Part shown: positions 7,042 to 13,417 of the stretch, piece after piece
Position numbering within the stretch: position 1 is the stretch's first letter
Layout: each line of letters opens with the position of its first letter
DNA from: Candidatus Omnitrophota bacterium
Lineage (GTDB): Bacteria; Omnitrophota; Gorgyraeia; B26-G9
DNA length: 23,777 nucleotides
Assembly: GCA_028718845.1 (NCBI GenBank)
Contig: JAQULA010000003.1
Span: forward strand, 1 to 23,777
Reading direction: 5' to 3'
Program-made: the position numbers and the translations under genes
The notes under the pieces: generated by a model
What the model was told of the DNA's origin: nothing
Databases searched by the model: none
The model's input: the letters and a program-made list of their open reading frames with translations, nothing else

Positions 7042-8136
7042 TTAGCGTATTTCCATTAACGAGTTGATATTTCCGCTGGTATCAAGCTCGGTCGTCGGGT
7101 TATTGGGATCGACCACCCATTGACCGTCGACAATAAATTTATATTGATAGCGGCCGGGCTCCAATGAAAAATTTTTAACCCACACCCCATCGTTCAGCTT
7201 TTCCAATTTGCTTTCCTGGGTCGCAACCCAGTTATTAAAATCACCGGCAATCTCCACGCTCTGCGCCTCGGGCGCGCGCAACATAAACACCGCCTTCTTT
7301 TGCGTCGTCTGCGGCTCATTACGCTGTTTCACCGCCGGAGCGGCCGTTGTTTCCACCGGAGAGGAAGAATATCCCTGCACCACTTCCTTGGCCAGGCTCA
7401 AATAATCCTGAGCGCCGCGGCAGCGTTTATCGTAAGTAATAACCGGCTCCCCGTAACTGGAGGCTTCTTTGAGCCGCACATTCATATGGATCAGCGTCGA
7501 GAACACGTTCCCGGAAAAATATTTATAAATCTCGTCCTTCACTTCCTGGGAAAATTTCGTGCGGCAGTCGAACATCGTGATCAATGCGCGGACTTTAATC
7601 TTATAATGGAGTTCTTTGTCAATGAGATTAGTAGTTTCCAACAGACGGCTGATCCCGTGCAGGGAGAAGAATCCCGTTTCCACCGGAGCGATCAGTTCAT
7701 TGGCGGCCCGCAATCCGTTAAACGTCAGCAGGCCAAGGCTCGGAGAACAGTCGATAATAATAAAATCATAGGTCTTTTTCGCGACCATCAGGGAAATCAC
7801 CTGGGATAATTTTGCTTCGCGTTCCGGTTTTCCGGAGAGCTCCTGTTCGATCGCCGAAAGCATGATGTTAGCCGGTGCAAGGTCAAGGGTTTCACTGATC
7901 GGGATAAGCACCTCATCCAACCGTACTTTCCGTTCCGGATCCGGGGTCAACACATCATACATGGTCCGGTTCAATTCCTGCGGCTTAATATTCAAGCCGA
8001 GGCTGGCATGCCCCTGCGGATCAAGGTCGATCAATAAAACATTTTTCTTCAATTGCGATAAACAGGCAGAAAGATTGATTGCCGTGGTAGTTTTACCGCA
8101 TCCTCCCTTTTGATTCGCGATAGCAATTATCCGCAT
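7042..8136 (-). CDS. ParA-family ATPase fused to a C-terminal CBM48/AMPK-beta-like glycogen-binding domain
   Basis: From ATG 8136 the protein has 364 residues. Residues 1-255 are a complete ParA: Walker A with signature lysine NQKGGCGKTTT (8-18), A' LLIDLDPQG (34-42), Walker B FIIIDCSPS (125-133) and the usual late region (SSYGEPVITYD). ParA ATPases move cargo over the nucleoid or a surface by ATP-dependent dimerisation and partner-stimulated hydrolysis. Residues about 257-280 are a Pro/Thr/Gln linker. Residues 281-364 form a CBM48/AMPK-beta-type E-set domain: VEIAGDFNNW (294-303), RYQYKFIVDGQWVVDPNN (329-346), with sugar-stacking Trp303 and Trp340 kept. No ParB gene is next to it; instead come a pseudo-MinD and a pseudo-nuclease gene. 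AAGGAGG six bases before the ATG fixes the start. Glycogen binding is a family-based prediction. Confidence 0.92.
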   Translation of the reverse strand: MRIIAIANQKGGCGKTTTAINLSACLSQLKKNVLLIDLDPQGHASLGLNIKPQELNRTMYDVLTPDPERKVRLDEVLIPISETLDLAPANIMLSAIEQELSGKPEREAKLSQVISLMVAKKTYDFIIIDCSPSLGLLTFNGLRAANELIAPVETGFFSLHGISRLLETTNLIDKELHYKIKVRALITMFDCRTKFSQEVKDEIYKYFSGNVFSTLIHMNVRLKEASSYGEPVITYDKRCRGAQDYLSLAKEVVQGYSSSPVETTAAPAVKQRNEPQTTQKKAVFMLRAPEAQSVEIAGDFNNWVATQESKLEKLNDGVWVKNFSLEPGRYQYKFIVDGQWVVDPNNPTTELDTSGNINSLMEIR

Positions 8137-8180
8137 TGCCGGCCTCCTTACCATAAAATATGATTATTTCACAAACTATA

Positions 8181-8237
8181 AAAAAAGTGCCATCGATTTA
8201 TCCTTTTGAACTATTCGCAGGCATAAATCGATGGCAC
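8181..8237 (-). terminator. Rho-independent terminator after the pilin-like gene
   Basis: A perfect 14-bp stem (GTGCCATCGATTTA with TAAATCGATGGCAC, arms 8224-8237 and 8187-8200) encloses a 23-nt loop and is followed on the minus strand by six or more T. It separates the pilin transcript from the ParA operon. The loop is longer than usual. I see no strong promoter between this hairpin and the ParA start, so partial read-through may feed the operon. Confidence 0.85.
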
Positions 8238-8287
8238 CATGTTCAAGCATATTCCTCTCTGAACTATCTCAGGAAATTAATCCTGTC

Positions 8288-8692
8288 TTATGAACCCCAT
8301 TCGCCAACGCCATCCACATTACTGATAAGACCATCCTGATCCATCGTCAATGTGCTCGTAGCGTGCGGGCCGTTAGCGCGTTCCGCATTGATTACCAGTT
8401 CCGATGTATTGGCGGTAGTGATCGAATACGTCCAATCAGCATCAGCGCCGTCATCGACCAAATCAAGCGGTAAATCGTAATCTTCCAGATCAGCAAGCGT
8501 ATTGGTATATTGGTCATTGGCGCCTCTATACTGCAATTCCGCTTTTCTGATAGCATCCATTGCCCCTTTTGCTTTGCCGGATTTCGCTCTTTCAACCGAA
8601 CGATAATAGTTCGGCACCGCCAAAGTGACCAGGATACCGATAATGATAACCACCATCAACAATTCAACCAGTGTAAAACCTTTTCTATTCAT
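8288..8692 (-). CDS. Type IV pilin / pseudopilin-like protein (GspG/PilA family N-terminus)
   Basis: The 134-residue prepilin starts MNRKGFTLVELLMVVIIIGI. Prepilin peptidase should cleave after Gly5, giving a mature Phe1 with the conserved Glu5, followed by one hydrophobic helix up to about residue 28 that packs in the pilus core. The remaining globular part (residues 30-134) is acidic, contains YRGANDQYTNTLADLEDY, where major pseudopilins often begin their variable region, and lacks a C-terminal disulfide pair. ATG 8692 is chosen because GGGGAGG lies 7 nt upstream. No assembly ATPase, platform protein or peptidase gene is nearby, so it must rely on genes elsewhere. A c-di-GMP riboswitch lies in its 5' leader and a strong terminator follows. 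It could be a pilus or a type II secretion pseudopilus subunit. Confidence 0.9.
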   Translation of the reverse strand: MNRKGFTLVELLMVVIIIGILVTLAVPNYYRSVERAKSGKAKGAMDAIRKAELQYRGANDQYTNTLADLEDYDLPLDLVDDGADADWTYSITTANTSELVINAERANGPHATSTLTMDQDGLISNVDGVGEWGS

Positions 8693-8718
8693 GGATATTC
8701 CTCCCCACATTAGTAAGT

Positions 8719-8751
8719 ATTATATTTATCAAAACTCGCTCTTTCTGTCAA
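8719..8751 (-). promoter_or_regulatory. Possible proximal promoter of the pilin-like gene
   Basis: On the minus strand TTGACA (8751-8746) is followed by TAAATA (8728-8723) after 17 nt and by a perfect TATAAT (8724-8719) after 21 nt. The spacing is not ideal for the better hexamer. If active, transcripts would start about 20 nt before the ATG and bypass the riboswitch upstream. The roughly 180 nt between this site and the riboswitch terminator show no other element I can identify. Confidence 0.4.
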
Positions 8752-8930
8752 GCGATATTTTCCCCCCCTGTTTCACCTTGCACCACATAGCTGCATACCG
8801 CCAAACCATCACCCTCACGTTCGGTCACATCCCTCCCTTCCTGATAATTTTTCTTTCGGGCCCACCTCCTTAGTACGAGTATATCCCCAAAGATCCATTA
8901 TCCAACTTATCCGGTTTCCTTATAAATACA

Positions 8931-8968
8931 CAAAATAAAACCGACCTACCTTTCACAGGATAGTTCGG
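8931..8968 (-). terminator. Riboswitch expression platform: intrinsic terminator hairpin
   Basis: On the minus strand CCGAACTATCC and GGTAGGTCGG pair (one mismatch, one bulge) around the loop TGTGAAA and run into TTTTATTTT. The 3' arm contains AGGTAG (complement of 8946-8951), which can instead pair with CTACCT at 8995-8990 in the 3' strand of the aptamer. This is a mutually exclusive terminator/antiterminator arrangement. Ligand binding would free the terminator and lower pilin expression, if the simple model holds. Confidence 0.7.
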
Positions 8969-8989
8969 TGGTTTGTTTCCCTTCTGTCT

Positions 8990-9125
8990 AGGTAGCCCGG
9001 CTGTCTAATTTTTAGACCCGCGGCTTTGCCCCGAAAAAATTATATATAATAACGTTTTTTCTTCGGGGTCCCGAGCAGCTTTACCACCTTCGGGACGTCC
9101 CTCACTTGCGTGAGGTTTGCCTTTA
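8990..9125 (-). ncRNA. GEMM-I (c-di-GMP-I class) riboswitch aptamer with an internal insertion
   Basis: On the minus strand the 5' half reads AAAGGCAAACC (to 9114), then a hairpin CCTCAC-GCAA-GTGAGG with a GNRA tetraloop (9115-9100), then GACG (9099-9096). The 3' half reads GCAAAGCC (9029-9022), a GTCTAA/TTAGAC stem, and AGCCGGGCTACCT ending near 8990. Both halves match the GEMM-I consensus, which normally joins GGGACG directly to CAAAGCC. The base before CAAACC is G (the G20 position of Vc2), favouring c-di-GMP over the cGAMP-selective variant that has A. The A of CAAAGCC and the C of CTACC that contact ligand are present. It precedes a pilin gene, a common target of this class. Between the halves lie 67 extra nt, so ligand binding is likely but not assured. 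Confidence 0.75.
9029..9095 (-). other. 67-nt insertion inside the riboswitch aptamer
   Basis: The extra segment separates GGGACG from CAAAGCC. It can fold into two hairpins: GTCCCGA (9096-9090) with TCGGGAC (9074-9068), and CCCCGAA (9068-9062) with TTCGGGG (9035-9029), the latter with an AT-rich apex. One G can be assigned to either junction. It may be an added structural module that stacks beside the pocket or the footprint of a small insertion; there is no clear target duplication. Confidence 0.55.
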
Positions 9126-9139
9126 TCTGTAAAAGGGGC

Positions 9140-9170
9140 AACAATATAAAAATGCTAACGCTATATTGTT
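9140..9170 (-). repeat. Leader hairpin upstream of the riboswitch
   Basis: A perfect 9-bp inverted repeat, AACAATATA (9140-9148) and TATATTGTT (9162-9170), lies between the predicted promoter and the aptamer. It has no T-run. It could stabilise the RNA 5' end. Confidence 0.4.
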
Positions 9171-9187
9171 ATACATATTCTATAATA

Positions 9188-9217
9188 ATTATACCCTACC
9201 ACAGAACTTTTTGCCAC
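9188..9217 (-). promoter_or_regulatory. Predicted promoter for the riboswitch-pilin transcript
   Basis: A perfect TATAAT (9193-9188), preceded by GGG, lies 18 nt after GTGGCA (9217-9212) on the minus strand. The -35 overlaps a small inverted repeat, CCACTT/AAGTGG (9214-9219 and 9225-9230), that could be an operator. The leader to the pilin ATG would be about 490 nt. The rest of the gap up to the ManC stop (9231-9356) shows no gene; it contains GGGAACAGCCCC, which may be a repeat remnant. Confidence 0.5.
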
Positions 9218-9356
9218 TTTTTTTAAGTGGGACAAGAATCCGCGCAAATTACCCACCGCTTAACCCTAATTATCAAATTGAAAATCGTTCACTTGCCAGG
9301 GGCTGTTCCCTAAGTCTTCGATTTCTTTCCCGTTCACGGACCGATGAGCTTACAAC

Positions 9357-10778
9357 CTACCCCCGATGATAAATATCCTCAAACCGGACAATATCATCTT
9401 CACTGATCAAACTGCCGGTCTGAACTTCGATAATCACCACCTCCTGGCGATAGGGGTTGGAAATACGGTGCGTATGGCCTTTGGGAATAAACAAACTCTC
9501 GTTGGCCTTAAGCAGAATAGAATTCGGGCCGCTGATAATCCGCGCTTTACCGGAAACCACCACCCAGTGCTCACTGCGAAAGATATGTTTTTGCAATGAT
9601 AACTGCTGTTTCGGCTTCACCACCACCCGTTTGATCTTGTATCCCGGACCTTCTTCCAATACCGTATAGTTGCCCCAGGGCCGGTATACCGTGGTATGAA
9701 ATTTGGTCAACAGCGATTGGCGCGCGTTCAACTGATTCACCACTGTCTTCACATCCTGGCTGCGTTCCTTATCGGAAATCAGCAGCGCGTCCGGAGTATC
9801 GATAATAATCAGATCGTGCACGCCGACCGCGGCCACAAACCGTTTTTCCGATTTTATAAAAGAATTTTTTGTATCCACACAACACACATCGCCGGACAGG
9901 ACATTGCCGTCTTTATCCTTTGCCGACATCTCATGGACCATATGCCAGCATCCCACATCACACCACCCGATATCCGCTTTGATCACCGCGCAACGCGGAG
10001 CTTTTTCCATCACCGCGTAATCGATGGACACATTGGGCAGCGCGGCAAAAAGCTGTTTGTCAAACCCGACACTGCCTTGGCGGTCTTTCTTCTGTTTCCA
10101 TACTTTCTGGCTTATTTTCCAGACCTCCGGAGCAAAACGGCCCAGATTATCAGCCATAACTTTGGTATCAAATATGAACATGCCGCTGTTCCATAAATAG
10201 TTACCGCTTTTCACATACTTTACGGCAACTTCCGCGGTCGGTTTTTCTTTAAACTGACTGACTTCAAAAACATCCTTGCCTGTTTTTTTGCCGGACTTGA
10301 TATAACCATACCCGGTTTCCGGATACGCCGGAACGATACCAAAAGTCACGATCGAACCGCGTTCCGCCGCCGCTATCCCGGTTTTGATTGCCTCCTGAAA
10401 ACGTTTCTGATTTTTGATCATATGATCGGCAGCCAGGGTCACCACAATGCAATCTTCGCCATAGCGTTCCCGGCAGGCCAGCACGGCCAAGGCAATCGCC
10501 GGAGCGGTATTCCGGCTCAGCGGTTCCAGGATCAGCCATGGGCTGGAAGTCATTTTCAGTTCTTTCCACTGTTCCCGGATGGAAAAGTTCAGGTCATCGC
10601 GCGTGCCGATCAGGATATCCCGGCTGGAACTTATTTTGGCAACTCTTTGGATCGACTGCTGCAGCAAAGAACGGTCTCCCAATAGAGGATGCAATTGTTT
10701 CGGAAAATGAGACCGGCTCATCGGCCACAGCCGCATGCCTTCGCCTCCAGCCATAATAAAATAAACAATTTTTTTCAT
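9357..10778 (-). CDS. manC: ManC/AlgA-type mannose-1-phosphate guanylyltransferase with C-terminal cupin (type II PMI) domain
   Basis: This enzyme makes GDP-mannose from mannose 1-phosphate and GTP for surface polysaccharides. Two-domain members also isomerise mannose 6-phosphate. The 473 residues match the two-domain form. The nucleotidyltransferase domain (1-340) shows MAGGEGMRLWPMSR (9-22), FPKQ, EPLSRNTAPAIALA, FKEKP and NYLWNSGMF, then DIGWCDVGCW; in the first motif the usual Thr of GTRLWP is Met. The cupin domain (about 365-470) shows RPWGNY, SLQKHIFRSEHWVVVSGKA and PKGHTHRISN. In relatives the segment is QxHxHRxEHW; here the second His is Phe400, so the metal site and isomerase activity are in doubt. 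ATG 10778 has GGAG four bases upstream. It fits the polysaccharide locus functionally. Confidence 0.92.
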   Translation of the reverse strand: MKKIVYFIMAGGEGMRLWPMSRSHFPKQLHPLLGDRSLLQQSIQRVAKISSSRDILIGTRDDLNFSIREQWKELKMTSSPWLILEPLSRNTAPAIALAVLACRERYGEDCIVVTLAADHMIKNQKRFQEAIKTGIAAAERGSIVTFGIVPAYPETGYGYIKSGKKTGKDVFEVSQFKEKPTAEVAVKYVKSGNYLWNSGMFIFDTKVMADNLGRFAPEVWKISQKVWKQKKDRQGSVGFDKQLFAALPNVSIDYAVMEKAPRCAVIKADIGWCDVGCWHMVHEMSAKDKDGNVLSGDVCCVDTKNSFIKSEKRFVAAVGVHDLIIIDTPDALLISDKERSQDVKTVVNQLNARQSLLTKFHTTVYRPWGNYTVLEEGPGYKIKRVVVKPKQQLSLQKHIFRSEHWVVVSGKARIISGPNSILLKANESLFIPKGHTHRISNPYRQEVVIIEVQTGSLISEDDIVRFEDIYHRG

Positions 10779-10841
10779 ATTCTCCGCCTTATTTTGCCAG
10801 GTTAAAATTGTTAATAATAGCTACCAACAGTTGCCGAACAT

Positions 10842-10910
10842 CGTATCGCGTAGTGCGTATTGCGTATTGAGTATTGTGTCCTGTGACTTGTGTCATGTGA
10901 CTTTGTGACT
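10842..10910. repeat. Heptanucleotide tandem repeat array
   Basis: From 10854 the plus strand breaks into seven-base units: TGCGTAT, TGCGTAT, TGAGTAT, TGTGTCC, TGTGACT, TGTGTCA, TGTGACT, one extra T, TGTGACT, with degenerate units before it. It fills the gap between nadE and manC (10779-10957), which holds no gene. It resembles the short tandemly repeated repetitive (STRR) heptamers described in cyanobacteria. It may come from slippage or from selection for 7-nt phasing. Confidence 0.7.
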
Positions 10911-10957
10911 AAGCTTTTTCTTCTCTCTTCCGCCTTTTTCCTTTTTACTTAGTGAAT

Positions 10958-12604
10958 CTAGAGATTTGGCTTCCCGGCAATCGGCATTCTCCATCCGGTA
11001 CCGAACGCGCGGTCGGTTATTTTTATCCCCGGAGCAGCCTGCTCGCGTTTAAACTCGGCATTGGCAACCAAGGTCAATACCCGGCGGACCACGGCTTCAT
11101 CAAAACCCAGAGCGATAATATCCGCCGCGGATTTATGCTGTTCCACGCACTGCTCCAGCATGGCATCCAACACCGCGTAATCCGGCAAACTATCCTGATC
11201 GGTTTGATTCGGCCGCAATTCCGCGGAAGGCGCTTTGGTAAGAACCGCCGCGGGAATTATTTCTCTGTTCTTCAGCGTATTCAACCAGGCGGCCATGCCG
11301 TACACCAGGGTTTTCGGCACATCGGAAATCACCGCGTAACCGCCGGACATATCGCCGTAAATTGTGCAATATCCAACGGCTAATTCCGATTTATTACCGG
11401 TGCTTAAGAGCATGGCTTTATATTTATTCGAAAGCGCCATCAACAGGTTGCCGCGTATGCGGGCCTGGATATTTTCCTCGGTGATGTCCGGGGCATAGCC
11501 GCTGAACGCCGGGCGCAAGGTGGTTTCGAACGCAGACATGATCCCCTGGATCGGCAGCTCGATGGTCTTGATCCCCAGATTCCGCGCCAGCAACACTGCG
11601 TCATCCACACTGCCTTTACTTGAATACGGAGACGGCATCAGAACCCCCAGCACTTTATCCGCGCCCAAAGCCTCAACCGCGATCGCCGCGGTCAATGAAG
11701 AATCGATCCCGCCGGACAGGCCCAGCAACACCTGAGAAAAACCGCATTTATACACATAATCGCGCGTGCCCAGCACCAGGGCATTCCAGGCTTCGGCTTC
11801 TTTAGTCCAATCATCTTCGGCAATGGTTCCGGTACCTTGCCCCAGATCAAAAACGACCAGATCATCCTGAAACGGCTTTCCTTTCGCCGACAAAACCCCT
11901 TCCCGGTTAAACACACAGCTTCGGCCGTCAAAAACCAGATCGTCATTAGCGCCGACTTGATTGGCGTAAATAAACGGTGTTTTATATTTTTTGGCCAGGC
12001 CGCTCAGCATGGCCTCGCGCTTTTTCTGTTTGCCGATGCTGAACGGAGACGCGGAGAGATTGATAATTCCATCCACTCCCTGTTCCTGCAATAATGCCAA
12101 CGGATTTTTATGATAACGCTGCCGCGGCCCGAAATCCACGTCATTCCAGACATCTTCACAGATGGTCACGCCAAAACGCACCCCATTATATTCAAGTATG
12201 CCGGGGGTCAATGCCGGCTCAAAATAACGCGCCTCATCAAAAACATCGTGCGTCGGCAGCAGACTCTTATGAAAATACCGGGCGACTTTTCCGTCTTTGA
12301 GCAAAGCCGCGGCATTATATAAAGGCCGGCCTTTTTTGGTCAAATTCGGAGCCACCATCCCCAATACCAGAGGAATACTGTCTTTTAATTGTACGGCTAA
12401 TGATCCGGCCGTCCGGCCAACCGCATCGATAAATGAGCGTTTAAACAATAAATCCTTCGGCGGATACCCCAGCAGCGCCATCTCCGGGGTAACACACAGC
12501 GCCGCCCCCTGCTGCCGGGCCTGCTCCACCGCCGCGGCGATCCTGCGGCTGTTTCCCGCTAAATCACCTACGATTGGATTTAATTGTAATAAGGCGATCT
12601 TCAT
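10958..12604 (-). CDS. nadE: Glutamine-dependent NAD+ synthetase
   Basis: The enzyme converts nicotinic acid adenine dinucleotide to NAD+ using ATP and ammonia released from glutamine. The 548-residue protein has both parts. The N-terminal nitrilase-type glutaminase shows the Glu-Lys-Cys triad at Glu41 (TPEMALLGYPP), Lys113 (FHKSLLPTHD) and Cys149 (TICEDVW). The C-terminal synthetase has the PP-loop LGLSGGIDSS (294-303), STGNKSELAVGYCTIYGDMSGG, and RPNQTDQDSLPDY. The length is typical of the compact bacterial two-domain form. I place the start at ATG 12604; a GTG at 12610 would add two residues, and neither has a strong ribosome site. The downstream manC gene is separated by a repeat-rich gap of about 180 bp with no terminator, so they may be cotranscribed. 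Confidence 0.96.
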   Translation of the reverse strand: MKIALLQLNPIVGDLAGNSRRIAAAVEQARQQGAALCVTPEMALLGYPPKDLLFKRSFIDAVGRTAGSLAVQLKDSIPLVLGMVAPNLTKKGRPLYNAAALLKDGKVARYFHKSLLPTHDVFDEARYFEPALTPGILEYNGVRFGVTICEDVWNDVDFGPRQRYHKNPLALLQEQGVDGIINLSASPFSIGKQKKREAMLSGLAKKYKTPFIYANQVGANDDLVFDGRSCVFNREGVLSAKGKPFQDDLVVFDLGQGTGTIAEDDWTKEAEAWNALVLGTRDYVYKCGFSQVLLGLSGGIDSSLTAAIAVEALGADKVLGVLMPSPYSSKGSVDDAVLLARNLGIKTIELPIQGIMSAFETTLRPAFSGYAPDITEENIQARIRGNLLMALSNKYKAMLLSTGNKSELAVGYCTIYGDMSGGYAVISDVPKTLVYGMAAWLNTLKNREIIPAAVLTKAPSAELRPNQTDQDSLPDYAVLDAMLEQCVEQHKSAADIIALGFDEAVVRRVLTLVANAEFKREQAAPGIKITDRAFGTGWRMPIAGKPNL

Positions 12605-12732
12605 GTCCACTCGGTTAATAATGGTTAATATTAGTTATCAGCGGTTGCTAACGGTTACCTGGCCTGATAATTAGAATTATTTTATCATAACTCGAGGGGG
12701 TTGGGTAGATAAATTAGAAGCTGACTCAGGAA

Positions 12733-12760
12733 AGCGAATAGCGGTTAGCGGATAGCGATT
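12733..12760. repeat. Short heptamer tandem repeat (4 units)
   Basis: Four consecutive seven-base units with the pattern AGCGRWT or a close variant: AGCGAAT, AGCGGTT, AGCGGAT, AGCGATT. A looser tract with AGTTATC, AGCGGTT and GCTAACG runs from about 12612 to 12656. Period and setting match the array at 10842-10910, although the unit differs. Confidence 0.6.
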
Positions 12761-12841
12761 AATAAAAGATTTTCAGAGAATGACAAAAATATCTTAAGCT
12801 TTGAAACTTTGAAGAACGTCCCCTAATACTTCCCCGGATCT

Positions 12842-12869
12842 GCGGAGGGAAAAAGCTTTCCCCCTCCGC
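12842..12869. repeat. Long imperfect palindrome (28 bp)
   Basis: Half-site GCGGAGGGAAAAAG meets CTTTCCCCCTCCGC with 12 of 14 positions pairing and no loop, centred on AAGCTT. A second copy of part of the arm, GGCGGAAAAGCT, follows at about 12888-12899. It may be a repetitive extragenic palindrome or a protein-binding site. Confidence 0.5.
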
Positions 12870-13110
12870 CTGGAAAAACATTCAGAAGGCGGAAAAGCTC
12901 GGGTTATCCGTGGAGAAAAAATTCCGCAATAGCGTAATTGAGAACTTAAACGCACCGGCATTACCGTCGCAGGAAACTTCGGGCTGACTCCTGTATAAAT
13001 CAAAAATTGACCACAGCTTAAAGCAGTGACAAATTTAAGTTATAAATAAAAAAGGAATAAAGAAAAACTGGGGATTGAGATTAAGACTGGGAGATAACAA
13101 GATTCTGATT

Positions 13111-13413
13111 TTATAAATTCGTCAAAAATTGTTTTATCTGGTCGTGATTCCCGGCCAACACGGCAATACATTTCTCTCCCTCTTTCCTGAGCACCACCCG
13201 CAGGGTGCTTTCAACTCCAGCCTCATAATAAGGCCTCCGAAGTTGTTTATAAAAAAACCGGGGCGCAATCTTCTGCGCGGAGGATAAAGTACACCCTTGC
13301 GCGTAATACACCGCAACTGCCTCCAAAATCAATGCAATAATCTTCACCTGCGCTTTGTCTAATCTCTTTAACGACCGTTGAAAAGACGGCCGAAAATAAA
13401 GATACAGCGGCAT
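13111..13413 (-). CDS. RelE/ParE-superfamily toxin-like protein
   Basis: The 100-residue basic protein starts MPLYLYFRPSFQRSLKRLDKAQ, the F-x-x-x-x-K-L pattern at the start of RelE/ParE toxins, and ends with strands STLRVVLRKEGEKCIAVLAG and then NHDQIKQFL, matching the family's final strand and His-Asp turn. Most RelE toxins cut mRNA in the ribosome, while ParE toxins poison gyrase; the residues here do not decide between them. It starts 4 nt after the antitoxin stop, in the common antitoxin-first order, so translation is probably coupled. The partner belongs to the AbrB/MazE fold and not the RelB or ParD fold. It could also be a non-toxic relative. Family membership is moderately sure. Confidence 0.65.
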   Translation of the reverse strand: MPLYLYFRPSFQRSLKRLDKAQVKIIALILEAVAVYYAQGCTLSSAQKIAPRFFYKQLRRPYYEAGVESTLRVVLRKEGEKCIAVLAGNHDQIKQFLTNL

Positions 13414-13417
13414 AGCC

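Larger units (their letters stand above)
12611..13110. other. 500-bp intergenic region without a convincing gene
   Basis: The region between the toxin gene and nadE holds heptamer repeats, a tandem CTTTGAAA/CTTTGAAG next to GAACGTCCCC (12798-12824, possibly an old repetitive-element remnant), and a long palindrome at 12842-12869. A 69-codon frame at 12794-13003 on the minus strand is Arg/Ser-rich, has no family signature and covers the palindrome. I do not accept it as a gene. No tRNA or clear terminator is seen. Confidence 0.5.

Noticed and set aside
8176..8250. 24-codon frame (MLEHGAIDLC...) with AGAGG before its ATG
   Set aside because: It runs through both arms of the pilin terminator and ends in its T-run, so a chance frame is more likely than a small protein.
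9201..9217. Sigma-54 promoter for the pilin leader (TGGCA followed by TTCTG)
   Set aside because: The invariant GC of the -12 element is missing, while a perfect TATAAT fits a sigma-70 promoter at the same place.
12794..13003. 69-codon open frame on the minus strand between nadE and the toxin gene
   Set aside because: Arg/Ser-rich translation without family signature; much of it is the palindrome and repeat-like DNA, with no ribosome site.
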